Positions 8,567-15,025 of a stretch of DNA of 64,000 bases are shown in pieces. The stretch comes from Scandinavium manionii. GTDB lineage: Bacteria > Pseudomonadota > Gammaproteobacteria > Enterobacterales > Enterobacteriaceae. The notes under the pieces are model-generated. The model had not been told where the DNA came from, made no database searches, and worked only from the letters and a program-made list of their open reading frames with translations. Positions within the stretch are counted from its first letter, which is position 1. Every line of letters begins with the position of its first letter. A program made the translations under genes and the position numbers. The stretch spans positions 31,718 through 95,717 of the forward strand of contig NZ_JALIGC010000028.1 of assembly GCF_024764775.1 (NCBI RefSeq), read 5' to 3'.

Positions 8567-9909
8567 GCCTGATGCAGTTTACCGGCCTGTTTGTGGTCTG
8601 GCTGTTTTCATCGCTGTTTATCGCCACGCTGACGTACTTTGAGTTTCGTCGAGTGCGCTTTAACTTTAACGTCTTCTTCTCAATGCTGTTTTTACTGACG
8701 TTTTTCTTCGGCTTCCCGCTGTCGATGACGCTGGTGTTTCGTTTTGACGTCAGTGTCGCGCCGCCTGGAATTCTGCTGCAGGCGCTGCTGTCGGCGGTCT
8801 GTTTTTACGCGATTTACTACGTGGCGTACAAAACGCGCCTGCGTGCGGCCCGCGCTCAGAAGGAACGTCGTCCTTTGTTCACCATGAACCGGGTGGAAAC
8901 CCATCTGGCGTGGATGACCCTGGCGCTGATTGCATTGTTGAGCGTCGGTGTATTCTTCGCGCACAACGGTTTCTTGCTGTTCAAGCTGCACTCCTACAGC
9001 CAGATTTTCTCCAGCGAAGTCTCCGGCGTGGCGCTCAAGCGCTTCTTCTACTTCTTCATCCCGGCGATGCTGGTCGTCTATTTCCTGCGTCAGGACAGCA
9101 AAGCGTGGATCTTCTTCCTCGTCAGCACCGTGGCGTTTGGTCTGCTGACCTACGTGATCGTCGGCGGAACGCGCGCCAATATCATCATCGCCTTTGCTAT
9201 CTTCCTGTTCATCGGCATCATTCGCGGCTGGATTTCACTGTGGATGCTGGCGGCGGCGGGCGTGTTAGGGATTGTCGGCATGTTCTGGCTGGCGCTAAAA
9301 CGCTATGGGATGAATGTCAGCGGCGACGAAGCGTTTTATACCTTCCTGTATCTGACGCGCGACACCTTCTCGCCGTGGGAAAACCTGGCGCTACTGTTGC
9401 AGAACTACGACAAAATTGACTTCCAGGGACTGGCGCCGATTGTCCGCGATTTCTATGTCTTCATTCCGAGCTGGCTGTGGCATGACCGGCCGAGCATCGT
9501 ACTCAATACCGCCAACTACTTTACCTGGGAAGTGCTGGATAACCATTCCGGGCTGGCGATTTCCCCGACGCTGATTGGCTCGCTATTGGTGATGGGCGGC
9601 GCATGGTTTATCCCGCTGGGTGCGGTGGTCGTGGGGCTGATTATCAAATGGTTTGACTGGCTGTATCAGTTGGGCAACCGTGAAGCGAACCGCTATAAAG
9701 CGGCGATTCTGCACAGTTTCTGTTTTGGCGCTATCTTCAACATGATTGTGCTGGCCCGCGAAGGACTCGACTCGTTCGTTTCCCGCGTGGTCTTTTTCCT
9801 GGTGGTTTTCGGGCTCTGCCTGCTGGTCGCCAAATTGCTTTACTGGCTGCTGGACAGCGCCGGGCTTATCAATAAACGCTCAAGGCCGCTGCCACAACCT
9901 CTGGTTTGA
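8563..9909 (+). CDS. wzyE: ECA polysaccharide polymerase
   Basis: Polymerises ECA trisaccharide units in the periplasmic leaflet, working with WzxE and WzzE. A very hydrophobic 448-residue protein with about a dozen membrane segments. The stretch from YSQIFSSEVSGVALKRFF through VIVGGTRANIIIAFAIFL, RYGMNVSGDEAFYTFLYL and LAREGLDSFVSRVVFF is conserved in WzyE. The ATG at 8563 is preferred over an in-frame upstream start because it follows AGGAGAG and overlaps the wecF stop as ATGA. Confidence 0.95.
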   Translation: MSLMQFTGLFVVWLFSSLFIATLTYFEFRRVRFNFNVFFSMLFLLTFFFGFPLSMTLVFRFDVSVAPPGILLQALLSAVCFYAIYYVAYKTRLRAARAQKERRPLFTMNRVETHLAWMTLALIALLSVGVFFAHNGFLLFKLHSYSQIFSSEVSGVALKRFFYFFIPAMLVVYFLRQDSKAWIFFLVSTVAFGLLTYVIVGGTRANIIIAFAIFLFIGIIRGWISLWMLAAAGVLGIVGMFWLALKRYGMNVSGDEAFYTFLYLTRDTFSPWENLALLLQNYDKIDFQGLAPIVRDFYVFIPSWLWHDRPSIVLNTANYFTWEVLDNHSGLAISPTLIGSLLVMGGAWFIPLGAVVVGLIIKWFDWLYQLGNREANRYKAAILHSFCFGAIFNMIVLAREGLDSFVSRVVFFLVVFGLCLLVAKLLYWLLDSAGLINKRSRPLPQPLV

Positions 9910-9920
9910 TAAGGGAACAC

Positions 9921-10661
9921 ATGACGGATTCAACCGCTGCGCCGCTCTATGCCGTGCGCGGCCTGCAACTGATTGGCTGGCGTGATATGGCGCATGCGCT
10001 GGACTATCTCTATGCCGATGGGCAAATGAGGCAGGGGACGCTGGTGGCGATCAACGCGGAGAAAGTACTGACAGCGGAAGACAACGCCGAGGTGCGCACG
10101 CTTATCGACGCCGCAGAGTTTAAATATGCCGACGGGATAAGTGTCGTGCGTTCGATTCGCAAGAAATACCCGCAGGCCAATGTGTCACGCGTGGCCGGAG
10201 CCGATCTCTGGGAAGCGCTGATGGCTCGCGCGGGCGCGGAAGGCACGCCGGTATTTCTGATTGGCGGCAAGCCGGAAGTGCTGGCGCAAACCGAAGCCAA
10301 ACTGCGCCAACAGTGGAACGTGAATATCGTTGGCAGCCAGGACGGTTATTTCAAACCGGAAGAGCGCCAGGCGCTGTTTGAACGCATTCAGGCCAGCGGG
10401 GCGAAGATTGTCACCGTGGCGATGGGCTCACCAAAGCAGGAAATCTTAATGCGCGACTGCCGTCTGGTTCATCCTGACGCGCTGTATATGGGCGTGGGCG
10501 GCACCTATGACGTCTTCACTGGTCATGTAAAACGTGCGCCTAAAATATGGCAAAAACTGGGGCTGGAATGGCTCTACCGTTTGCTGTCGCAGCCAAGCCG
10601 TATTGGCCGACAGCTGCGCCTGTTGCGCTATCTTCGCTGGCACTATACCGGCAATCTTTGA
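9921..10661 (+). CDS. wecG: UDP-N-acetyl-D-mannosaminuronic acid transferase
   Basis: Transfers ManNAcA to GlcNAc-PP-undecaprenol (lipid I to lipid II), a membrane-associated cytoplasmic step. It belongs to the WecG/TagA/CpsF glycosyltransferase family; blocks include INAEKVLTAEDN, FKYADGISVVRS, GAKIVTVAMGSPKQE and YMGVGGTYDVFTGHVKRAP. The ATG at 9921, four bases after AAGGGA, gives 246 residues as in E. coli; an in-frame TTG at 9906 overlapping the wzyE stop is less likely. It is the last gene of the ECA operon. Confidence 0.95.
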   Translation: MTDSTAAPLYAVRGLQLIGWRDMAHALDYLYADGQMRQGTLVAINAEKVLTAEDNAEVRTLIDAAEFKYADGISVVRSIRKKYPQANVSRVAGADLWEALMARAGAEGTPVFLIGGKPEVLAQTEAKLRQQWNVNIVGSQDGYFKPEERQALFERIQASGAKIVTVAMGSPKQEILMRDCRLVHPDALYMGVGGTYDVFTGHVKRAPKIWQKLGLEWLYRLLSQPSRIGRQLRLLRYLRWHYTGNL

Positions 10662-10674
10662 GCTCCCTTCCTAA

Positions 10675-10707
10675 AAATGTATTGCACAACAATTGTGCAA
10701 TACATTT
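10675..10707. repeat. Perfect 15-bp inverted repeat after the ECA operon
   Basis: The arms AAATGTATTGCACAA and TTGTGCAATACATTT are exact complements separated by CAA. The stem is AT-rich and followed by only three T before a G, so it is a weak candidate for an intrinsic terminator of the ECA operon. The centre, 10683-10699, has TGCAC and GTGCA half sites seven bases apart, the layout of the NtrC consensus (TGCAC-N7-GTGCA). It could therefore be an operator for yifK, 158 bases downstream. The rest of the 203-base gap shows no clear promoter to me. Confidence 0.7.
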
Positions 10708-10864
10708 GCATAACTAATACTTTATTTGCCATTTCACCCTTTTTATTCAACCATTCGCACCCTTAAAAGTCTGCACGCCTGTTGGTGTCAGACATTCCAC
10801 GGTATGACATCTGCTCATAACAATAACCGGCAACGACCGGAAAGCGGCAAACACGCGAGGATCT

Positions 10865-12250
10865 ATGGCTGAGAAAGAACCAGTGCTACAGCGAGGGCTG
10901 GAAGCGCGACACATTGAATTAATCGCCCTGGGCGGCACCATCGGCGTTGGGCTGTTTATGGGCTCGGCAAGCACCCTGAAATGGGCGGGTCCTTCGGTTT
11001 TACTGGCGTACATTATCGCCGGCCTCTTTGTGTTCTTCATCATGCGTTCGATGGGCGAAATGCTGTTCCTCGAACCGGTCACTGGTTCGTTTGCCGTTTA
11101 TGCACATCGTTACATGAGCCCATTTTTTGGTTATCTCACCGCGTGGTCTTACTGGTTTATGTGGATAGCGGTCGGGATTTCAGAGATAACCGCCATCGGG
11201 GTTTACACCCAGTTCTGGTTCCCGGACATGGCGCAGTGGATACCGGCGCTTATCGCCGTGGCGTTGGTGGGGTTAGCGAATCTGGCGGCGGTGCGTTTGT
11301 ACGGCGAGCTGGAATTCTGGTTTGCGATGATCAAAGTCACCACCATTATCGTGATGATCGTCGTGGGGCTTGGGGTGATTTTCTTTGGCTTCGGCAACGG
11401 CGGTCACGCGTTGGGCTTCGGTAATTTAACCGAGCACGGCGGCTTCTTTGCTGGTGGCTGGAAGGGCTTCCTGACGGCGCTGTGTATCGTGGTGGCGTCG
11501 TATCAGGGCGTGGAGCTGATTGGCATCACCGCCGGTGAAGCGAAAAACCCGCAGGTCACCTTGCGCAGCGCGGTGGGTAAAGTGTTGTGGCGAATTTTGA
11601 TTTTCTACGTCGGCGCTATTTTCGTAATCGTCACCATTTTTCCGTGGAATGAAATTGGCAGTAACGGCAGTCCGTTCGTGCTGACCTTTGCCAAAGTTGG
11701 GATCACTGCGGCGGCGGGTATCATCAACTTTGTGGTACTGACGGCGGCGCTTTCTGGCTGCAACAGTGGGATGTACAGCTGTGGCCGCATGCTGTACGCG
11801 TTGGCGAAGAACCGCCAGCTGCCGTCGGCGATGGCGAAAGTCTCGGGTAACGGCGTGCCGGTGGTGGGCGTGGCGGTGTCGATTGTCGTGCTGCTGCTTG
11901 GTTCTTGTCTGAACTACATCATTCCCAATCCGCAGCGGGTATTTGTGTACGTCTATAGCGCCAGCGTGCTGCCGGGCATGGTGCCGTGGTTTGTTATCCT
12001 GATTAGCCAACTGCGTTTTCGTGAAGCGCACAAGCAGGCGATGGCGAGTCATCCATTCCGATCGGTACTGTTCCCGTGGACCAATTATTTGACGATGGCA
12101 TTCCTGATTTGTGTGTTGGTCGGCATGGGCTTTAATGACGACACGCGCACCTCGCTGTTTGTCGGTGTTCTCTTCCTGGCCATTGTGACGGTGCTTTACA
12201 AAGTGTTAGGCCTCAATCGGGCTGATGGCACCCAGGAGTTGAAGGAATAA
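10865..12250 (+). CDS. yifK: Amino acid permease YifK (threonine/serine transporter)
   Basis: Inner-membrane amino acid:proton symporter of the APC superfamily, AAT family. 461 residues, the E. coli length, about 12 membrane segments. The family signature appears early (RHIELIALGGTIGVGLFMG), followed by AGPSVLLAYIIAG, GEMLFLEPVTGSFAVYAHRY and NSGMYSCGRMLYALAKN. E. coli YifK has been linked to threonine and serine uptake. It follows a GAGG ribosome binding site. The leader holds CA-rich stretches (AACAATAACC, GCAAACACG) of the kind bound by the small RNA GcvB, a known yifK regulator in Salmonella; I infer similar control. No terminator is visible before the tRNA operon. Confidence 0.94.
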   Translation: MAEKEPVLQRGLEARHIELIALGGTIGVGLFMGSASTLKWAGPSVLLAYIIAGLFVFFIMRSMGEMLFLEPVTGSFAVYAHRYMSPFFGYLTAWSYWFMWIAVGISEITAIGVYTQFWFPDMAQWIPALIAVALVGLANLAAVRLYGELEFWFAMIKVTTIIVMIVVGLGVIFFGFGNGGHALGFGNLTEHGGFFAGGWKGFLTALCIVVASYQGVELIGITAGEAKNPQVTLRSAVGKVLWRILIFYVGAIFVIVTIFPWNEIGSNGSPFVLTFAKVGITAAAGIINFVVLTAALSGCNSGMYSCGRMLYALAKNRQLPSAMAKVSGNGVPVVGVAVSIVVLLLGSCLNYIIPNPQRVFVYVYSASVLPGMVPWFVILISQLRFREAHKQAMASHPFRSVLFPWTNYLTMAFLICVLVGMGFNDDTRTSLFVGVLFLAIVTVLYKVLGLNRADGTQELKE

Positions 12251-12302
12251 GCGACAAAATGCGCAAAGCATAACCAAACGGAAAATTTCTTTAAAAAGAC
12301 AC

Positions 12303-12331
12303 TAGACAGCACAGCATGAAGTCCGTAATAT
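12303..12331 (+). promoter_or_regulatory. Promoter of the argX tRNA operon
   Basis: TAGACA (12303-12308) and TAATAT (12326-12331) are separated by 17 bases, a near-consensus sigma-70 promoter. The following discriminator CCGACCCC is GC-rich, the usual mark of stringently controlled stable RNA promoters. Transcription would start near 12338, about 15 bases before the mature end of argX. Confidence 0.75.
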
Positions 12332-12352
12332 CCGACCCCGCAACGGCGCTAA

Positions 12353-12429
<77 letters not shown>

Positions 12430-12495
12430 TTTACCCGGTGCTGGAGCTGCGGTGGCCTGTGATGTAAAGACAGGGCCGCGTGAAAGAATATCAGT

Positions 12496-12572
12496 GGTGG
12501 CTATAGCTCAGTTGGTAGAGCCCTGGATTGTGATTCCAGTTGTCGTGGGTTCGAATCCCATTAGCCACCCCA
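12496..12572 (+). tRNA. hisR: tRNA-His (anticodon GTG)
   Basis: 77 nt including the extra 5' G (position -1) typical of tRNA-His, which opposes the discriminator C. Acceptor GTGGCTA pairs with TAGCCAC; loop TTGTGAT gives anticodon GTG. CCA is encoded. It is separated by a 66-base spacer from argX. Confidence 0.98.
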
Positions 12573-12595
12573 TTAATTTTGAGTTCAGTGGCAAT

Positions 12596-12682
12596 GCGAA
12601 GGTGGCGGAATTGGTAGACGCGCTAGCTTCAGGTGTTAGTGTTCGTAAGGACGTGGGGGTTCAAGTCCCCCCCCTCGCACCA
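12596..12682 (+). tRNA. leuT: tRNA-Leu (anticodon CAG)
   Basis: 87-nt class II tRNA with a long variable arm. Acceptor GCGAAGG pairs with CCCTCGC with one G-T pair; loop TTCAGGT gives anticodon CAG. The variable arm differs from my recollection of E. coli leuT in its loop but still closes. CCA is encoded. Confidence 0.97.
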
Positions 12683-12730
12683 CAACTTAGAATTAAACAG
12701 AATTGAACGAAAATTCAAAAAGCAGTATTT

Positions 12731-12807
12731 CGGCGAGTAGCGCAGCTTGGTAGCGCAACTGGTTTGGGACCAGTGGGTCGGAGGTTCGAATCCTCTCTCG
12801 CCGACCA
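12731..12807 (+). tRNA. proM: tRNA-Pro (anticodon TGG), copy 1
   Basis: 77 nt, identical to my recollection of E. coli proM. Acceptor CGGCGAG pairs with CTCGCCG; loop TTTGGGA gives anticodon TGG. CCA is encoded. It is followed within 10 bases by an intrinsic terminator, so copy 2 would depend on read-through. Confidence 0.98.
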
Positions 12808-12813
12808 ATTTTG

Positions 12814-12837
12814 AACCCTGCTACGGCAGGGTTTTTT
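12814..12837 (+). terminator. Intrinsic terminator after proM copy 1
   Basis: Eight-base-pair stem AACCCTGC/GCAGGGTT closing a TACG loop on a C-G pair (a UNCG-type tetraloop), followed by TTTTTT overlapping the stem end. Strong candidate for the end of the argX operon transcript. Confidence 0.85.
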
Positions 12838-12875
12838 CTATCAAGAATTGAACAAAAATTCAAAAAGCAGTACAT

Positions 12876-12952
12876 CGGCGAGTAGCGCAGCTTGGTAGCG
12901 CAACTGGTTTGGGACCAGTGGGTCGGAGGTTCGAATCCTCTCTCGCCGACCA
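12876..12952 (+). tRNA. proM: tRNA-Pro (anticodon TGG), copy 2
   Basis: Identical in all 77 bases to copy 1 and offset from it by 145 bases. The same near-identical 32-base flank precedes it. I see no new promoter between the copies, so expression probably relies on read-through of the first terminator. Confidence 0.97.
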
Positions 12953-12960
12953 CATTTAGA

Positions 12961-12988
12961 AAAGACCAACCCTCGGGTTGGTCTTTTT
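12961..12988 (+). terminator. Intrinsic terminator after proM copy 2
   Basis: Stem GACCAACC/GGTTGGTC with a CTCG loop, extended by flanking A-T pairs and followed by TTTTT. Its sequence is unrelated to the terminator after copy 1. Confidence 0.85.
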
Positions 12989-13003
12989 GCATCCGTAGTT
13001 TAT

Positions 13004-13106
13004 AGAGGATGAGAACTTCCGAAGGAGGTTTGAGTCGAGCGTAGCGAGACAACGTTGCTTTAGCAACGGCCCGCAGGGCGAGCCACGCAGTGGCGAGTCA
13101 TCCTCT
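13004..13106. repeat. Structured multi-hairpin repeat element
   Basis: The outer arms AGAGGATGA (13004-13012) and TCATCCTCT (13098-13106) are perfect complements. Between them are several local hairpins: AACTTCC/GGAGGTT around GAA, a weaker one around GTCGAGCGTAGCGAGAC, CGTTGC/GCAACG around TTTA, GCCC/GGGC around GCA, and GCCAC/GTGGC around GCA. No ORF is evident. A partial copy of its left end (AGAGGATGA, then a diverged AGAAGCTCC) recurs at 13168-13186. My recollection is that similar units occur beside tRNA genes in related bacteria, but I cannot verify a family name. Confidence 0.7.
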
Positions 13107-13121
13107 CTCGCCGACCACATT
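13100..13121 (+). repeat. tRNA-Pro 3'-end fragment (direct repeat)
   Basis: 22 bases from ATCCTCTCTCG through CGACCACATT match the end of proM copy 2 and its flank at 12935-12956 exactly, 165 bases upstream. No acceptor 5' half or anticodon arm precedes it, so it is a remnant and not a working tRNA. It is fused to the right arm of the structured repeat. Confidence 0.85.
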
Positions 13122-13123
13122 CG

Positions 13124-13152
13124 AAAAAACCGCTCTTTTGAGCGGTTTTTTT
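13124..13152 (+). terminator. Intrinsic terminator after the tRNA-Pro fragment
   Basis: Stem ACCGCTC/GAGCGGT around a TTTT loop, flanked by six A on the left and seven T on the right. It is the third terminator in the proM region. The bases from here to the glmZ control region (13153-13272) hold only the partial repeat at 13168-13186 and AT-rich sequence. Confidence 0.85.
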
Positions 13153-13272
13153 ACGTCTGTACTCTGGAGAGGATGAAGAAGCTCCGGGGAAGGCCGCTTT
13201 TTATATTCTGTACTCGGTGTTTCTGCCCTTTAAAAAATATTTTTCCTCTTGGTTTTTTCTCGTGGGTAAATA

Positions 13273-13424
13273 TGTCGCCAGACGGCGACATTTAATTCCC
13301 TGATTTCATGCTACATCGCCTTTTATGTATTCCAGCGTCTCCGTTTGGAGACATCTCATGTATTCCTAAAGCGACTAACTCCCTGATATTGAGGGGTGCA
13401 AGAGTGGCATAACGTGTGTAATAA
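13273..13424 (+). promoter_or_regulatory. glmZ control region: GlrR-type sites and promoter
   Basis: A perfect TGTC-N10-GACA lies at 13273-13290 and is itself palindromic (TGTCGCC/GGCGACA). CGTC-N10-GACA follows at 13336-13353 and a poorer TGTA-N10-GACT at 13359-13376. TGTC-N10-GACA is the known recognition pattern of GlrR (QseF), the sigma-54 activator of glmY/glmZ. A sigma-54-like element begins at TGGCAT (13405), with GTGTA where TTGCA is expected at -12. TAATAA (13419-13424) can serve as an overlapping sigma-70 -10. Both predict a start at about 13431-13432. Confidence 0.7.
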
Positions 13425-13431
13425 TATCTGT

Positions 13432-13637
13432 GTAGATGCTCATTCCATCTCTTATGTTCGCGTTTACGCCTCATAAACTCAGGAATGACGCAGAGCCGTT
13501 TACGGTGCTTATCGTCCACCGACAGATGTCGCTTCGGCCTCATCAAACACCATGGACATAACGTTGAGTGAAGCACCAATTGTTGTCAAACAGACCTGTT
13601 TTAACGCCTGCCCTGATTTCAGCGCAGGCGTTTTTTT
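13432..13637 (+). ncRNA. glmZ: Small RNA GlmZ
   Basis: About 206 nt, recognisable along its length from GTAGATGCTCATTCCATCTC through GGAATGACGCAGAGCCGTTT and CAACGTTGAGTGAAGCACC to the GlmS-pairing part around TTGTTGTCAAACAGACC. It ends in the intrinsic terminator AACGCCTGC/GCAGGCGTT with seven T at 13631-13637. GlmZ base-pairs with the glmS leader, with Hfq, to switch on glucosamine-6-phosphate synthase; RapZ directs its cleavage by RNase E and GlmY protects it. Its place just before hemY (read convergently) is conserved. A minus-strand open frame covering it is not a gene. Confidence 0.93.
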
Positions 13638-13642
13638 ATGGG

Positions 13643-14848
13643 TTACGTTCGGTAGCGGAATAAGACGCCGCCCACCAACAATAATGCGCAGAATGAAACG
13701 CACCACAGCGTGTAAATAGCGCCAAGCTGACTCGTTAGCATTACCGTAATAGACGTCGCGAGGGTGGCGCTGAGGGTTTGCCAGCGCCAGGCTTTCGCGC
13801 TGGCGGCGGAAACGACATCTTCGGTGAACTGGTGCAGCACGCTGAACGTCCCCAACGCGAAGACCACATTTGATGCCAGGTGAGCGATAAAAATGGCTCC
13901 CAGCGCCGCAGCGGTAAATCCCGACAGCATCGGCATTATGGCGTAGGCGAGCAGAAATATCCCCAGACAACCCAGCAACAGGCGGTTACGCTCAACATAT
14001 TCCGGCATCTTGCGGCTATTCAGCAGTAACGGCCCGCACAATTGTCCCAGGCTGCGACTGAATAGTAGCGGCAACGCCAGCCCGGCAGTGTCATCCGGAT
14101 GCATCTGTTGCGCCAACGCGGGCAGCAGTGCCATCGCCGGAGCGCCAACCGCAGCCAGAGAAGGTAGCAGCAGCAGGCTTCTTTTCTGCGCAAGCGTGAG
14201 GGACGCCCAGCCCAGCGGTTTCTGTGTTTTGGGCCTCCTGTCGTCCGCGGCGATCGCGGTGCGCTGCCGCGTTAACCACAGCAACCACGATGCGGCGAGA
14301 AAACTTATGGCATCGACGACTAATAACGACAGTGGGCTGACTCGCTCAAACAGCAACACGCCCACTCCCATGCCCAATAACACCTGCGATGCGAATATCA
14401 GGTTTTCCATTGCGGTGGCCGCCGGAAGTTCTTGCGCGCTCAGCCCGCGCTTAAAGGTCAGCGCCAATGCGGGCCACGACATTCCTGCCAGCAGCGCTTC
14501 TACGGACTGCACCGCCAATAGCAGCGGAACGTTGTGATGACGTAAACCCTCAAGGGGCAATATCAGCGCCAACAGACCGAGCAACTCGCAGCAAATGAGT
14601 AAATGCAAGGGAGGGTGGGTGCGACACAATCTTTCGCCAATAAGGCTGCCCAGAAAGCCGGGCATGGTCGCCAACAACCAGGCGAGCGTTAACGTTGTCG
14701 GCGAGGCCTGCCAACGCAACAGCTGACCAAAAACGACGACCTGCGTCAGACCATTACCCAGCGACGATAAAATAAAGGCGAAGGCTAACAGGCGAAGCCA
14801 GACGTGGCCCCGCAATGCGCGTAGCAGCGCAAACAGCAGAGAATTCAT
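13643..14848 (-). CDS. MFS transporter of unknown substrate
   Basis: A 401-residue polytopic protein with about 12 hydrophobic segments split by a central cytoplasmic loop near residues 198-215 (TRQRTAIAADDRRPKTQKP), the usual major facilitator layout. I do not recognise a characterised subfamily; it resembles the small MFS exporters often annotated as drug or metabolite efflux proteins. The ATG at 14848 follows GGAGATCG. It stands alone between glmZ and hemY, where E. coli has aslA on the far side of glmZ instead. No dedicated minus-strand terminator is evident; the glmZ terminator hairpin lies just beyond its stop. Confidence 0.8.
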   Translation of the reverse strand: MNSLLFALLRALRGHVWLRLLAFAFILSSLGNGLTQVVVFGQLLRWQASPTTLTLAWLLATMPGFLGSLIGERLCRTHPPLHLLICCELLGLLALILPLEGLRHHNVPLLLAVQSVEALLAGMSWPALALTFKRGLSAQELPAATAMENLIFASQVLLGMGVGVLLFERVSPLSLLVVDAISFLAASWLLWLTRQRTAIAADDRRPKTQKPLGWASLTLAQKRSLLLLPSLAAVGAPAMALLPALAQQMHPDDTAGLALPLLFSRSLGQLCGPLLLNSRKMPEYVERNRLLLGCLGIFLLAYAIMPMLSGFTAAALGAIFIAHLASNVVFALGTFSVLHQFTEDVVSAASAKAWRWQTLSATLATSITVMLTSQLGAIYTLWCVSFCALLLVGGVLFRYRT

Positions 14849-14980
14849 GTGGAACGATCTCCAGCAAAACGTTATCCACGCAAAAAGATGCGTGAGTAAA
14901 AAACGGTGAATGCTGAAAAGTCGTTACATTGGCAGGCTCTTGAAAGAGGTTAAGAGCAAAGAATTTAGCATGTTGCTTAA

Positions 14981-15010
14981 GAAAAAAGAAAGGGGCCTTT
15001 TGGCCCCTTT
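14981..15010 (-). terminator. Terminator of the hemCDXY operon
   Basis: Stem AAAGGGGCC/GGCCCCTTT around a TTTT loop (14989-15010). On the minus strand it is followed by TTCTTTTTTC. It lies 16 bases beyond the hemY stop. Confidence 0.8.
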
Positions 15011-15025
15011 GATCACACATTTCAC

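Larger units (their letters stand above)
12699..12988 (+). repeat. Tandem duplication of the proM unit (2 x 145 bp)
   Basis: Two units begin with AGAATTGAAC at 12699 and 12844, exactly 145 bases apart. The 32 bases before each tRNA differ at only three positions, and the two 77-nt tRNA-Pro genes are identical. The spacers after each tRNA differ in sequence, but each encodes an intrinsic terminator. E. coli has a single proM here. Confidence 0.9.

Noticed and set aside
12452..13052. Open frames running across the tRNA cluster on both strands
   Set aside because: They translate tRNA-Arg spacer, hisR, leuT and proM sequence; the repeated peptide in the minus frame simply reflects the duplicated tRNA-Pro.
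12876..13152. tRNA-Pro 3' direct repeat as attL/attR of an integrated element
   Set aside because: The repeats are only 165 bases apart with no integrase or cargo between or beside them, so there is no element to delimit. Tandem duplication explains it better.
13292..13579. Minus-strand open frame of 95 codons
   Set aside because: It lies antisense to glmZ and its promoter region. Its codons mirror the conserved small RNA sequence, and no ribosome binding site or known family is evident.
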